DNA of 64,000 nucleotides from Petrolisthes cinctipes (taxonomy: Eukaryota > Arthropoda > Malacostraca > Decapoda > Porcellanidae): the NCBI GenBank assembly GCA_033782935.1, contig JAWQEG010000167.1, forward strand, positions 1,675,501 through 1,739,500, read 5' to 3'. The notes beneath the pieces were generated by a model. It searched no databases, was not told the DNA's origin, and saw only the letters and a program-made list of their open reading frames with translations. Each line of letters starts with the position of its first letter. The first letter of the stretch is position 1. This document shows positions 40,701-53,657 of the stretch, piece after piece. The translations under genes and the position numbers were made by a program.

Positions 40701-41310
40701 GGAACCCAAAATATCGAATTTTCGGGTGTTTTGAGCCTAAATTTGGGATATAAACGGGTACAAAAGATGTATGCACATATCGACTTTGAACACTTAAAAT
40801 ATCGATTTTTAGCTTGTTTTGAGCCTATATTTTGAAAACATTCTAGCACTGAGTAGGCATGTACAGAACGCTTCTGGGACCCCATAATATCAAATTTTCA
40901 GGTGTTTTGGGCCTGAATTTGAGATATAAACGGGTACAGAAGATGCATGCACATATCGACTTTTAGGCTCCTAAAATATCGATTTTGAGCATGTTTTGGG
41001 TTTGTATATTGAAAACATTCTTACTAGGAGTAGGCATGTACAGATCGCTTCTAGGACCCAAAAATACCGAATTTGCTGGTGTTTTGAGCCTGAATTTGAG
41101 ATATAAACGGGTACTGAAGATGCATACACATATCGACTTGTGGGCACCTAAAACATCGATTTTGAGCATGTTTTGGGTCTGTATCTTAAAAACATTCAAA
41201 CTAGGAGTAGGCATGTACATATCGCTTCTAGGACCCAAAAATACCGAATTTTCGGGTGTTTTGAGCCTGAATTTAAGATATAAAAGTGTACAGAAGATCG
41301 ACTTTGGACA
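37730..41310 (+). repeat. Irregular domain B monomers
   Basis: About 21 monomers of 176 and 147 bp, without a regular period that I could follow. An AT dinucleotide expansion lies at 37759-37770. The longest stop-free stretch of the window is here on the minus strand (39813-40709, 298 codons). It is a run of satellite monomers and not a gene. Confidence 0.7.
37759..37770 (+). repeat. Short AT dinucleotide expansion
   Basis: GTTTTAAGC is followed by an AT run before TTTTGAAAACATTC, where other monomers read GAGCCTATATTTTG. It is a local microsatellite expansion inside one monomer. Confidence 0.85.
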
Positions 41311-42660
41311 CTAAAAATATCGATTTTTAGCTTGTTTTGAGCCTATATTTTGAAAACATTCTAGCACTGAGTAGGCATGTACAGATCGCTTCTGGGACCG
41401 AAAAATATCGAATTTTCGTGTGTTTTGGGTTTGAATTTGGGATATAAACGGTTGCAGAAGATGCATACACATATTGACTTTGGGCACTTAAAATATCGAT
41501 TTTCAGCATGTTTTGGGCCTGTATCTTAATAGGCATGTACAGATCGCTTCTGGGACCCCAAAATATCGAATTTCCGGGTGTTTGGAACCTGAATTTGAGA
41601 TTTAAACGGGTACAGAAGATGCATGCACATATCGACTTTTGGGCACCTAAAATATCGATTTTCAGCATGTTTTGGGCCTGTATTTTGAAAATATTCTAAT
41701 ACGGAGTAGGAATATACAGATCGCTTCTGGGACCCCAAAATATCGAATTTTCAGGTGTTTTGGGCCTGAATTTGAGATATAAACGGGTACAGAAGATGCA
41801 TGCACATATCGTTTTTGGGCACCTAAAAGATCGATTTTCAGTATACAGTAATTTGAGCCTGTATTTTGAAAATACTCTAACACGGAGTAGGCATGTACAG
41901 ATCGCTTCTGGGACTCCAAAATATCGGATTTTCGGGTGTTTTGGGCCTGAATTTGAGATATCGACTTTGGGCACCTATAATATCGATTTTCAGCATGTTT
42001 TGGGCCTGTATCTGAATAGGCCAGTACAGATCGCTTCTGGGAACCCAAAATATCGAATTTCCGGGTGTTTGGAACTTGAATTTGAGATATAAACGGGTAC
42101 AGAAGATGCATGCACATATCGACTTTTGGGCACCTAAAGGATCGATTTTCAGTATGTTTTGGGCCTGTATTTTGAAAATACTCTAACATGGAGTTAGCAT
42201 GTACAGATCGCTTCTGGGACCCCAAAATATCGAATTTTCGGGTGTTTTGGGCCTGAATTTGAGATATCGACTTTGGGCACCTAAAATATCGATTTTTAGC
42301 ATGTTTTGGGACTATATTTTAAAAATATATTATAGCAGTGAGTAGGCATGTACAGATCGCTTTTGGGACCCCAAAATATTGAATTTTCGGGTGTTTTGAC
42401 CCTGAAATTGATATATAAACGGGTACTGAAGATGCATGCACATATCAACTTTGGGCACCTAATATATCGAATTTCAGCATGTTTTGGGTCTGTATCTTGA
42501 AAACATTCTAACTAGGAGTAGGCATGTACATATCGCTTCTAGGACCTAAAAATACCGAATTTTCGAGTGTTTTGAGCCTGAATTTAAGATATAAACGGGT
42601 ACAAAAGTATGACTTTGGACACTAAAAATATCGATTTTTAGCATGTTTTGAGCCTATATT
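41311..42660 (+). repeat. Block partly copied at 49.7-50.9 kb
   Basis: Bases 41,311-41,650 match 49,734-50,073 at offset about 8,423 bp, including GAGATTTAAACGGG. The rare motif CAGTATACAGTAATTTG at about 41,839 recurs at about 50,745 (offset about 8,906 bp), so monomers were gained or lost in between. Junctions of the 12-bp deletion lie near 41,298 and 42,608. Confidence 0.7.
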
Positions 42661-44639
42661 TTTAAAAAAATTCTAGGACTGAGTAGGCATGTACAGATCG
42701 CTTCTGGGACCCAAAAATATCGAATTTTAGGGTGTTTTGAGCTTGAATTTGAGATATAAACGGGTACAGAAGATGCAGGCACATATCGACTTTTGGGCAC
42801 CTAAAATATCGATTTTTAAGTATGTTTTGGGGTCTGTATCTTGAAAACATTCTAACTAGGAGTAGGCATGTACTGATCGCTTCTAGGACCCCGAAATACC
42901 GAATTTTCGGGTGTTTTGATCCAGAATTTGAGATATAAACGGGTACAGAAGATGCATGCACATATCGACTTTGGACACTTAAAATATCGATTTTTAGCAT
43001 GTTTTGAGCCTATATTTTGAAAGTACTCTAACACGGAGTAAGCATGTACATATCGCTTCTGGGACTCCAAAATATCGAATTTTCGGGTGTTTGAGCCTGA
43101 ATTTGAGATATAAACGGGTACAGAAGATGCATGCACATATTGACTTTGGGCACCTAAAATATCGATTTTCAGCATGTTTTGGGCCTGTATCTGAATAGGC
43201 CAGTACAGATCGCTTCTGGGACCCCAAAATATCGAATTTCCGGATGTTCGGAACCTGAATTTGAGATATAAACAGGTACAGAAGATGCATGTACATATCG
43301 ACTTTTGGGCACCTAAAAGATCGATTTTAGTATGTTTTGGGCCTGTATTTTGAAAATACTCTAATATGGAGTAAGCATGTACAGATCGCTTCTGGGACCC
43401 CAAAATATCGAATTTTCGGGTGTTTTGGGCCTGAATTTGAGATATCGACTTTGGGCACCTAAAATATCGATTTTTAGCATGTTTTGGGACAATATTTTGA
43501 AAATATTCTAGCAGTGAGTAGGCATGTACAGATCGCTTTTGGGACCCCAAAATATTGAATTTTCGGGTGTTTTGACCCTGAATTTGATATATAAACGGGT
43601 ACTGAAGATGCATGCACATATCAACTTTGGGCACCTAATATATCGATTTTGAGCATGTTTTGGGTCTGTATCTTGAAAACATTCTAACTAGGAGTAGGCA
43701 TGTACATATCGCTTCTGGGACCCAAAAATACCGAATTTTCGGGTGTTTTGAGCCTGAATTTGAGATATAAATGGGTACAGAAGATGTATGCACATATCGA
43801 CTTTGGACACTTAAAATATCGATTTTGAGCATGTTTTGAGCCTGTATTTAGAAAATACTCTAACACGGGGTAGGCATGTACAGATCGCTTCTGGGACCTC
43901 AAAATATCGAATTTGCGGGTGTTTTGAGCCTGAATTTGAGATATAAACGGGTTCTGAAGATGCATGCACATATCGACTTGTGGGCACCTAAAATATCGAT
44001 TTTGTGCATATTTTGGGTCTGTATCTTGAAAACATTCTAACTAGGAGTAGGCATGTACATATCGCTTCTATGACCCAAAAATACCGAATTTTCGGGTGTT
44101 TTCAGCCTGAATTTAAGATATAAACGGGTACAGAAGATCGACTTTGGACACTAAAAATATCGATTTTTAGCATGTTTTGGGCCTGTATCTAAATAGGCAT
44201 GTACAGATCGCTTCTGGGACCCCAAAATATCGAATTTTCGGTTGTTTTGAGCCTGAATTTGATATATAAACGGGTACTGAAGATGCATGCACATATCGAC
44301 TTTTGGGCACCTAAAATATCGATTTTCAGCATGTTTTGGGCCTGTATTTTGAAAATACTCTAACACGGAGTAGGCATGTACAGATCGCTTCTGGGACCTC
44401 AAAATATCGAATTTTCGGGTGTTTTCAGCCTGAATTTGAGATATGAACGGGTACAGAAGATGCATTCACATATCGACTTTTGGGCACCTAAAATATCGAT
44501 TTTTAAGTATGTTTTGGGTCTGTATCTTGAAAACATTCTAACTAGGAGTAGGCATGTACTGATCGCTTCTAGGACACCGAAATACCGAATTTTCGGGTGT
44601 TTTGATCCTGAATTTGAGATATAAACGGGTACAGAAGAT
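42661..44639 (+). repeat. Block with 1,686-bp spaced relatives
   Basis: The monomer group at 42,662-43,000 recurs 1,686 bp further on at 44,399-44,686 and more weakly again at 46,190-46,372. Bases 43,940-44,160 recur at 49,523-49,743 (offset 5,583 bp) with the same GTTCTGAAGATG and GACTTGTGGGCACC variants. Confidence 0.7.
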
Positions 44640-45683
44640 GCATGTACATATCGACTTTGGACACTTAAAATATCGATTTTTAGCATGTTTTGAGCCTATA
44701 TTTTGATAAAATTCTAGCACTGTGTAGGCATGTACAGATCGCTTCTGGGACCCAAAAATATCGAATTTTCGGGTGTTTTGAGGCTGAATTTGGGATGGAA
44801 ACGGGTGCAGAAGATGCATACACATATTGACTTTGGACACCTAAAAGATCGATTTTCAGCATGTTTTTTGCCTGTATTTAAAAAATACTCTAACACGGAT
44901 TAGGCATGTATCGATCGCTTCTGGGACCTCAAAATATCGAATTTTCGGGTGTTTTGAGGTTGAATTTGAGATATAAACGGGTACAGAAGATGCATGCACA
45001 TATCGACTTTTGGGCACCTAAAAGATCGATTTTCAGTATGTTTTGGGCCGTTATTTTGAAAATACTCTAACATGGAGGAGGCATGTACAGATCGCTTCTG
45101 GGACCCCAAAATATCGAATTTTCGGGTGTTTGGAGTCTGAATTTGAGATATTTACGGGTACAGAAGATGCATGCACATATTGACTTTGGGCACCTAAAAG
45201 ATCGATTTTTAGCATGTTTTGCGCCTGTATTCAGAAAATTCTCTAACACGGGGTAGGCATGTGCAGATCGCATCTGCGACCCCACAATATCGAATTTTCA
45301 GGTGTTTTGAGGTTGAATTTGGGATATAAACGGGTGCAGAAGATGCTTACACATATTGACTTTGGGCACCTAAAATATCAATTTTCAGCATGTTTTGGGC
45401 CTGTATTTTGAAAATACTCTAACACGGAGTAGGCATGTACAGATCGCTTCTGGGACACAAAAATATCGAATTTTCGGGTGTTTTGGGCCTGAATTTGAGA
45501 TATCGACTCAGGGCACCTAAAATATTGATTTTTAGCATGTTTTAGGTCTATATTTTGAAAATATTCTAGCACTGAGTAGGCATGTGCAGATCGCTTCAGG
45601 GACCCCAAAATATCGAATTTTCGGGTGTTTTGAGCCTGAATTTGAGATATAAACGGGTACAGAAGATGCATGCACATATCGAC
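44640..45683 (+). repeat. 1-kb block, copy 1 (repeat spacing 1,686 bp)
   Basis: This matches 46,326-47,369 at a constant offset of 1,686 bp. Private variants shared include GATAAAATTCTAGCACT, GGGATGGAAACGGGTGC, TATCGATCGCTTCTGGGACC, ACATGGAGGAGGCATG and GCATCTGCGACCCCACAAT. A related copy at about 51,440-52,250 lacks one monomer. Confidence 0.85.
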
Positions 45684-46325
45684 TTTGGACACTTAAAATA
45701 TCGATTTTGAGCATGTTTTGAGCCTATATTTTGAAAACATTCTAGCACTGAGTAAGCATGTACAGATCGCTTCTGGGACCCAAAAATATCGAATTTTCGG
45801 GTGTTTTGAGGTTGAATTTGGGATATAAACGGGTGCAGAAAATGCATACACATATTGACTTTGGGCACCTAAAATATCGATTTTCAGCATGTTTTGGGCC
45901 TGTATTCGAGTAGGCATGTACAGATCGCTTCTGGGACCAAAAAATATCGAATTTTCGGGCGTTTGGAGCCTGAATTTGAGATATAAACGGGTATAGAAGA
46001 TGCATGCACATATCGACTTTTGGGCACCTAAAATATCGATTTTCTGTATGTTTTGGGCCTGTATTTTGAAAATACTCTAACACGGAGTAGGCATGTACAG
46101 ATCGCTTCTGGGACCCAAAAATATCGAATTTTCGGGTGTTTTGGGGATAAATTTGAGATATCGACTTTGGGCACCTAAAATATCGATTTTTAGCATGTTT
46201 TGGCCCTATATTTTGAATATATTCTAGCACTGAGTAAGCATGTACAGATCGCGTCTGGGACCCCAAAATATCGAGTTTTCGGGTGTTTTGAGCCTGAATT
46301 TGAGATATAAACTAGTACAGAAGAT
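45684..46325 (+). repeat. Spacer monomers between the two 1-kb blocks
   Basis: About four monomers, including a 158/159-bp one at about 45,903 (GTATTCGAGTAGGC) and a 147-bp one at about 46,156. Some variants recur at 48.7-48.9, 53.3-53.5 and 58.8 kb, such as GTTTTGGGGATAAATTTGAG. Confidence 0.7.
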
Positions 46326-47369
46326 GCATGCACATATCGACTTTGGACACTTAAAATATCGATTTTTAGCATGTTTTGAGCCTATATTTTGATAAAATTC
46401 TAGCACTTTGTAGGCATGTACAGATCGCTTCTGGGACCCAAAAATATCGAATTTTCGGGTGTTTTGAGGCTGAATTTGGGATGGAAACGGGTGCAGAAGA
46501 TGCATACACATATTGACTTTGGACACCTAAAAGATCGATTTTCAGCATGTTTTTTGCCTGTATTTAAAAAATACTCTAACACGGATTAGGCATGTATCGA
46601 TCGCTTCTGGGACCTCAAAATATCGAATTTTCGGGTGTTTTGAGGTTGAATTTGAGATATAAACGGGTACAGAAGATGCATGCACATATCGACTTTTGGG
46701 CACCTAAAAGATCGATTTTCAGTATGTTTTGGGCCGGTATTTTGAAAATACTCTAACATGGAGGAGGCATGTACAGATCGCTTCTGGGACCCCAAAATAT
46801 CGAATTTTCGGGGGTTTGGAGTCTGAATTTGAGATATTTACGGGTACAGAAGATGCAGGCACATATTGACTTTGGGCACCTAAAAGATCGATTTTTAGCA
46901 TGTTTTGCGCCTGTATTCAGAAAATTCTCTAACACGGGGTAGGCATGTGCAGATCGCATCTGCGACCCCACAATATCGAATTTTCAGGTGTTTTGAGGTT
47001 GAATTTGGGATATAAACGGGTGCAGAAGATTCTTACACATATTGACTTTGGGCACCTAAAATATCGATTTTCAGCATGTTTTGGGCCTGTATTTTGAAAA
47101 TACTCTAACACGGAGTAGGCATGTACAGATCGCTTCTGGGACCCCAAAATATCGAATTTTCGGGTGTTTTGGGCCTGAATTTGAGATATCGACTCAGGGC
47201 ACCTAAAATATTGATTTATAGCATGTTTTAGGTCTATATTTTGAAAATATTCTAGCACTGAGTAGGCATGTGCAGATCGCTTCAGGGACCCCAAAATATC
47301 GAATTTTCGGGTGTTTTCAGCCTGAATTTGAGATATAAACGGGTACAGAAGATGCATGCACATATCGAC
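46326..47369 (+). repeat. 1-kb block, copy 2
   Basis: This is the second copy of 44,640-45,683. The match ends abruptly at about 47,369, where the sequence changes to CTTCTTCACA followed by a run of 12 A. That junction is also the start of the next long-range block. Confidence 0.85.
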
Positions 47370-48720
47370 TTTCTTCACAAAAAAAAAAAACGATTTTCAG
47401 CATGTTTTAGGCCTATATTTTGTAAAAATATTCTAGCACAGAGTGAGCATGTACAGATCGCTTCTGGGACCCAAAAATATTGAATTTTCGGGTGTTTTGG
47501 GCCTGAATTTGAGATATCGACTTTGGTCACCTAAAATATCGATTTTTAGCATGTTTTGGGCCTATATTTTGAAAACATTCTAGCACTGAGTAGGCATGTA
47601 CAGATCGCTTCTGGGACCCCAAAATATCGAATTTTCGGGTGTTTTGAGAATGAATTTGAGATATAAACGGGTACAGAAGACGCATACACGTATTGACTTT
47701 GGGCACCTAAAATATTGATTTTCAGCATGTTTTGGGCCTGTATCTCAGTAGGCATGTACAGATCGCTTTTGGGACCCCAAAATATTGAATTTTCGGGTGT
47801 TTGGAGCCTGAATTTGAGATATAAACGGGTACAAAAGATGCATGCACATATCGACTTTGGACACTTAAAATCTCGATTTTTAGCATGTTTTGAGCCTATA
47901 TTTTGAAAACATTCTAGCTCTGAGTAGTCATGTACAGATCGCTTCTGGGACCCAAAAATATCGAATTTTCGGGTGTTTTAAGCCTGAATTTGGGATATAA
48001 ACGGGTGCAGAAGATGCATACACATATCGACTTTTGGGCACCTAAAAGATCGATTTTCAGTATGTTTTGGGCCTGTATATTAAAAATACTCTAGCACGGA
48101 GTAGGCATGTACAGATCGCTTCTGGGACCCCAAAATATCGAATTTTCGGGTGTTTTGGGCCTGAATTTGAGATATCGACTTTGGGCACCTAAAATATCGA
48201 TTTTTAGGATGTTTTGGGCCTGTATTTTGAAAATATTCTAGCACTGCGTAGGCATGTACAGATCGCTTCTGGGACCCCAAAATATCGAATTTTCTGGTGT
48301 TTTGAGGCTGAATTTGAGATATAAACGGGTACAGAAGATGCATGCACTTATCGACTTTTGGGCTCCTAAAATATCGATTTTGAGCATGTTTTGGGTCTGT
48401 ATTTTGGAATCATTCTAACTAGGAGTAGGCATGTACAGATCGCTTCTAGGACCCAAAAATACCGAATTTTCGGGTGTTTTGAGCCTAAAATTGAGATATA
48501 AACGGGTACAGAAGATGCATGCACATATCGACTTTAGACACTTAAAATATCGATTTTTAGTATGTTTTGAGCCTATATTTTGAAAACATTCTAGCACTGA
48601 GTAGGCATGTACAGATCGCTTCTGGGACACAAATATATCGAATTTTAGGGTGTTTTGAGGTTGAATTTGGGATATAAACGGGTGCAGAAGATTCATACAC
48701 ATATTGACTTTGGGCACCTA
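47370..48720 (+). repeat. Long-range block copied at 57.2-58.6 kb
   Basis: This matches 57,245-58,595 at offset 9,875 bp. It starts at CTTCACA plus a poly-A run (12 A here, 11 A in the other copy), and shares TTTTGTAAAAATATTC, GAAGACGCATACACGTATTG, GTATCTCAGTAGGC and TTTTGGAATCATTC. At about 48,720 the offset rises to 10,034 bp because the 57 kb copy has gained one 159-bp monomer. Confidence 0.85.
47379..47390 (+). repeat. Poly-A run at a monomer start
   Basis: CTTCAC is followed by 12 A and then CGATTTTCAGC, where the usual start is CACCTAAAATATCGATTTT. The counterpart at 57255-57265 has 11 A. It marks the border of a long-range duplicated block. Confidence 0.85.
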
Positions 48721-51440
48721 AAATATTGATTTTCTGTATGTTTTGGGCCTGTATTTTGAAAATACTCTAACACGGAGTAGGCATGTACAGATCGCTTCTG
48801 GGAACCCAAAATATCGAATTTTCGGGTGTTTTGGGGATAAATTTGAGATATCGACTTTGGGCACCTAAAATATCGATTTTTAGCATGTTTTGGGCCTATA
48901 TTTTGAAAATATTCTAGCACTGAGTAAGCATGTACAGATCGCTTCTGGGACCCAAAAATATCGAATTTTCGGGTGTTTTGAGCCTGAATTTGAGATATAA
49001 ACGGCTACAGAAAATGCATGCACATATTGACTTTGGGCACCTAAAATATCGATTTTCAGCATGTTTTGGGCCTGTATTTTGAAAATATTCTAACACGGAG
49101 TAGGCATGTACAGATCGCTTCAGACACCCAAAAATATCGAATTTTCGGGTGTTTTGAGCCTGAATTTGAGATATAAACAGGTACTGAAGATGCATGCACA
49201 TATCGACTTTTGGGCACCTAAAATATCGATTTTGAGCATGTTTTGGGTATGTATCTTGAAAACATACTAACTAGGAGTAGGCAAGTACAGATCGCTTCTG
49301 GGACCCAAAAATACCGATTTTTCGGGTGTTTTGAGCCTGAATTTGAGATATAAACGGGTACAGAAGATGCATGCACATATTAAATTTGGGCACCTAAAAT
49401 ATCGATTTTCAGCATGTTTTGTGCCTGTATTTTGAAAATACTCTAACACGGAGTAGGCATGTACAGATCGGTTCTGGGACCCAAAATAATCGAATTTTCG
49501 GGTGTTTTGAGCCTGAATTTGAGATATAAACGGGTTCTGAAGATGTATGCACATATCGACTTGTGGGCACCTAAAATATCGATTTTGTGCATATTTTGGG
49601 TCTGTATCTTGAAAACATTCTAACTAGGAGTAGGCATGTACATATCGCTTCTAGGACCCAAAAATACCGAATTTTCGGGTGTTTTGAGCCTGAATTTAAG
49701 ATATAAACGGGTACAGAAGATCGACTTTGGACACTAAAAATATCGATTTTTAGCTTGTTTTGAGCTTATATTTTGAAAACATTCTAGCACTGAGTAGGCA
49801 TGTACAGATCGCTTCTGGGACCGAAAAATATCGAATTTTCGGGTGTTTTGGGTTTGAATTTGGGATATAAACGGTTGCAGAAGATGCATACACATATTGA
49901 CTTTGGGCACCTAAAATATCGATTTTCAGCATGTTTTGGGCCTGTATCTGAATAGGCATGTACAGATCGCTTCTGGGACCCCAAAATATCGAATTTCCGG
50001 GTGTTTGGAACCTGAATTTGAGATTTAAACGGGTACAAAAGATGCATGCACATATCGACTTTTGGGCACCTAAACGATCGATTTTCAGTATGTTTTGGGC
50101 CTGTATTTTGAAAATACTCTAACACGGATTAGGCATGTACAGATCGCTTCTGGGACCCCAAAATAACGAATTTTCGGGTGTTTTGGGCCTGAATTTGAGA
50201 TATCGACTTTGGGCACCTAAAATATCGATTTTTAGCATGTTTTGGGCCTATATTTGGAAAATATTCTAGCACTGAGTAGGCATGTACAGATCGCTTTTGG
50301 GACCCCAAAATATCAAATTTTCGGGTGTTTTGAGCCTGAATTTGAGATATAAACGGGTACTGAAGATGAATGCACATATAAACTTTTCGGCACCTAAAAT
50401 ATCGATTTTGAGCATGTTTTGTGCCTATATTTTGAAAACATTCTAGCCCTGTGTAGGCATGTACAGATCGCTTCTGGGACCCAAAAATATCGAATTTTCG
50501 GGTGTTTTGAGGTTGAATTTTGGATATAAACGGTTGCAGAAGATGCATACACATATCGACTTTGGGCACCTAAAAATATCGATTTTCAGCATGTTTTGGG
50601 CCTGTATCTGAGTAGGCATGTACAGATCGCTTCTGGGACCCCAAAATATCGAATTTCCGGGTGTTAGGAACCTGAATTTGAGATATAAACGGAAACAGAA
50701 GATGCATGCACATATCGACTTTGGGCACCTAAAAGATCGATTTTCAGTATACAGTAATTTGGGCCTGTATTTTGAAAATACTCTAACACGGAGTAGGAAT
50801 GTACAGATCGCTTCTGGGACTCCAAAATATCGGATTTTCGGGTGTTTTGGGCCTGAATTTGAGATATCGACTTTTTTTACACCTAAAATATCTATTTCTA
50901 GCATGTTTTCGGTCTATATTTTGAAAATATTCTAGCACTGAGTAGGCATGTACAGATCGCTTCTGGGACCCCAAAATATCGAATTTTCGGTTGTTTTGAG
51001 CCTGAATTTGATATATAAACGGGTACTGAAGATGCATGCACATATCGACTTTTAAGCACCTAAAATATCGATTTTCAGCATGTTTTGGGCCTGTATTTTG
51101 AAAATACTCTAACACGGAGTAGGCATGTACAGATCGCTTCTGGGACCTCAAAATATCGAATTTTCGGGTGTTTTCAGCCTGAATTTGAGATATGAACGGG
51201 TACTGAAGATGCATTCACATATCGACTTTTGGGCACCTAAAATATCGATTTTTAAGTATGTTTTGGGTCTGTATCTTGAAAACATTCTAACTAGGAGTAG
51301 GCATGCACTGATCGCTTCTAGGACACCGAAATACCGAATTTTCGGGTGTTTTGATCCTGAATTTGAGATATAAACGTGTACAGAAGATGCATGCACATAT
51401 CGACTTTGGACACTTAAAATATCGATTTTTAGCATGTTTT
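48721..51440 (+). repeat. Mosaic of domain B blocks
   Basis: Bases 48,880-49,430 match 58,914-59,464 (offset 10,034 bp). Bases 49,523-49,743 match 43,940-44,160. Bases 49,734-50,073 match 41,311-41,650. Bases 51,060-51,440 match 44,311-44,691 (offset 6,749 bp). The stretch is a patchwork of copies of distant parts of the domain. Confidence 0.7.
49714..49727 (+). repeat. Junction of a 12-bp deletion (164-bp monomer)
   Basis: CAGAAGAT is joined to CGACTTTGG, so GCATGCACATAT (monomer positions 150-161) is missing. The same loss is at about 44,137 and 41,298, with a related junction near 42,608. The right end of this deletion coincides with that of the 29-bp deletion. Confidence 0.8.
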
Positions 51441-52250
51441 GAGCCTATATTTTGATAAAATTCTAGCACTGTGTAGGCATGTACAGATCGCTTCTGGGAC
51501 CCAAAAATATCGAATTTTCGGGTGTTTTGAGGTTGAATTTGAGATATAAACGGGTACAGAAGATGCATGCACATATCGACTTTTGGGCACCTAAAAGATC
51601 GATTTTCAGTATGTTTTGGGCCGGTATTTTGAAAATACTCTAACATGGAGGAGGCATGTACAGATCGCTTCTGGGACCCCAAAATATCGAATTTTCGGGT
51701 GTTTGGAGTCTGAATTTGAGATATTTACGGGTACAGAAGATGCATGCACATATTGACTTTGGGCACCTAAAAGATCGATTTTTAGCATGTTTTGCGCCTG
51801 TATTCAGAAAATTCTCTAACACGGGGTAGGCATGTGCAGATCGCATCTGCGACCCCACAATATCGAATTTTCAGGTGTTTTGAGGTTGAATTTGGGATAT
51901 AAACGGGTGCAGAAGATGCTTACACATATTGACTTTGGGCACCTAAAATATCGATTTTCAGCATGTTTTGGGCCTGTATTATGAAAATACTCTAACACGG
52001 AGTAGGCATGTACAGATCGCTTCTGGGACCCCAAAATATCGAATTTTCGGGTGTTTTGGGCCTGAATTTGAGATATCGACTCAGGGCACATAAAATATTG
52101 ATTTTTAGCATGTTTTAGGTCTATATTTTGAAAATATTCTAGCACTGAGTAGGCATGTGCAGATCGCTTCAGGGACCCCAAAATATCGAATTTTCGGGTG
52201 TTTTGAGCCTGAATTTGAGATATAAACGGGTACAGAAGATGCATGCACAT
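51441..52250 (+). repeat. 1-kb block, copy 3 with one monomer lost
   Basis: This follows 44,640-45,683 but lacks the monomer with GGGATGGAAACGGGTGC, so the offset changes from 6,749 to 6,573 bp, a difference of exactly 176 bp. It ends at about 52,250, where copy 1 continues in the same way with GGACACTT but copy 2 does not. Confidence 0.8.
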
Positions 52251-52443
52251 ATCGACTTTGGACACTTTAAATATCGATTTTGAGCATGTTTTGAGCCTAT
52301 ATTTTGAAAACATTCTAGCACTGAGTAAGCATGTACAGATCGCTTCTGGGACCCAAAAATATCGAGTTTTCGGGTGTTTTGAGCCTGAATTTGAGATATA
52401 AACGAGTACAGAAAATGCATGCACATATCGGTTTTGGACACTT

Positions 52444-52572
52444 AAAATATCGATTTTTAGAATGTTTTGAGCCTGTATCTGAGTAGGCATGTACAGATCG
52501 CTTCTGGGACCCCAAAATATCGAATTTTCGGGTGTTTTGGGCCTGAATTTGAGATATCGACTTTGGGCACCT
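52444..52572 (+). repeat. 129-bp double-deletion monomer, copy 1
   Basis: This monomer carries both the 18-bp loss (GTATCTGAGTAGGC) and the 29-bp loss (GAGATATCGACTTT), leaving 129 bp. Its relatives are at 55108-55236 and 59606-59734. Confidence 0.85.
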
Positions 52573-52654
52573 AAAATATCGATTTTTAGCATGTTTTGGG
52601 CCTGTATATTGAAAATACTCTAACACGGAGTAAGCATGTACAGATCGCTTCTGG

Positions 52655-53657
52655 AACCCCAAAATATCGAATTTTCGGGTGTTTTGGGCCTGAATTTGAG
52701 ATATCGACTTTGGGCACCTAAAATATCGATTTTTAGCATGTTTTGGGCCTGAATTTTAAAAATATTCTAGGACTGAGTAGGCATGTACAGATCGCTTCTG
52801 GGACCCCAAAATATCGAATTTTTGGGTGTTTTGAGCCTGAATTTGAGATACAAACGGGTACAGAAGATGCATGCACATATCGACTTTTGGGCACCTAAAA
52901 TATCGATTTTGAGCATGTTTTGGGTCTGTATCTTGAAAACATTCTAACTAGGAGTAGGCATGTACAGATCACTTCTAGAACCCAAAAAAAAAAACGAATT
53001 TTCGGGTGTTTTGAGCCTGAATTTGAGATATAAACGGGTACAGAATATGCAGGCACATATCGACTTTGGACACTTAAAATATCGATTTTTAGTATGTTTT
53101 GAGCCTATATTTTGAAAACATTCTAGCACTGAGTAGGCATGAACAGATCGCTTCTGGGACCCAAAAATATCGAATTTTCGGGTGTTTTGAGGTTGATTTT
53201 GGGATATAAACGGGTACAGAAGATGCATGCACATATCGACTTTTGGGCACCTAAAATATCGATTTTCTGTATGTTTTGGGCCTGTATTTTGAAAATACTC
53301 TAACACGGAGTAGGCATGTACAGATCGCTTCTGGGACCCAAAAATATCGAATTTTCGGGTGTTTTGGGGATAAATTTGAGATATCGACTTTGGGCACCTA
53401 AAATATCGATTTTTAGCATGTTTTGGGCCTATATTTTGAAAATATTCTAGCACTGAGTAAGCATGTACAGATCGCTTCTGGGACCCCAAAATATCGAATT
53501 TTCGGGTGTTTTGAGCCTGAATTTGAGATATAAACGGCTACAGAAAATGCATGCACATATTGACTTTGGGCACCTAAAATATCGATTTTCAGCATGTTTT
53601 GGGCCTGTATTTTGAAAATATTCTAACACGGAGTAGGCATGTACAGATCGCTTCAGA
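52655..53657 (+). repeat. Six-monomer 1,003-bp unit, copy 1
   Basis: Monomer starts inside the duplication are 52897, 53076, 53253, 53400, 53576 and 53723, then 53900, giving lengths 179, 177, 147, 176, 147 and 177, which sum to 1,003 bp. The 179-bp monomer contains an 11-A run at 52984-52994. The unit starts near CCCCAAAATATCG, with TTTTGGGCCTGAATTTTAAA shortly after. Confidence 0.88.
52984..52994 (+). repeat. Poly-A run replacing the AATAT of half 2
   Basis: ACCC is followed by 11 A and then CGAATTTTC, where other monomers read AAAAATATCGAATTTTC. The same site has 11 A at 53987-53997 and 9 A at 55647-55655 and 60146-60154. This looks like A-tract growth in one lineage of monomers. Confidence 0.85.

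Noticed and set aside
39813..40709. Minus-strand open frame of 298 codons, the longest in the window
   Set aside because: It is made only of satellite monomers, runs through all three frames of the unit because 176 is not a multiple of three, and has no recognisable domain, signal or start context. The plus-strand triplets that give minus-strand stops (TTA, CTA, TCA) are rare in the monomer, so long open stretches are expected.
47370..47395. Poly-A run as the tail of an inserted retroelement
   Set aside because: There is no element body or target-site duplication. The sequence on both sides is in-phase satellite, so local A-tract growth is simpler.
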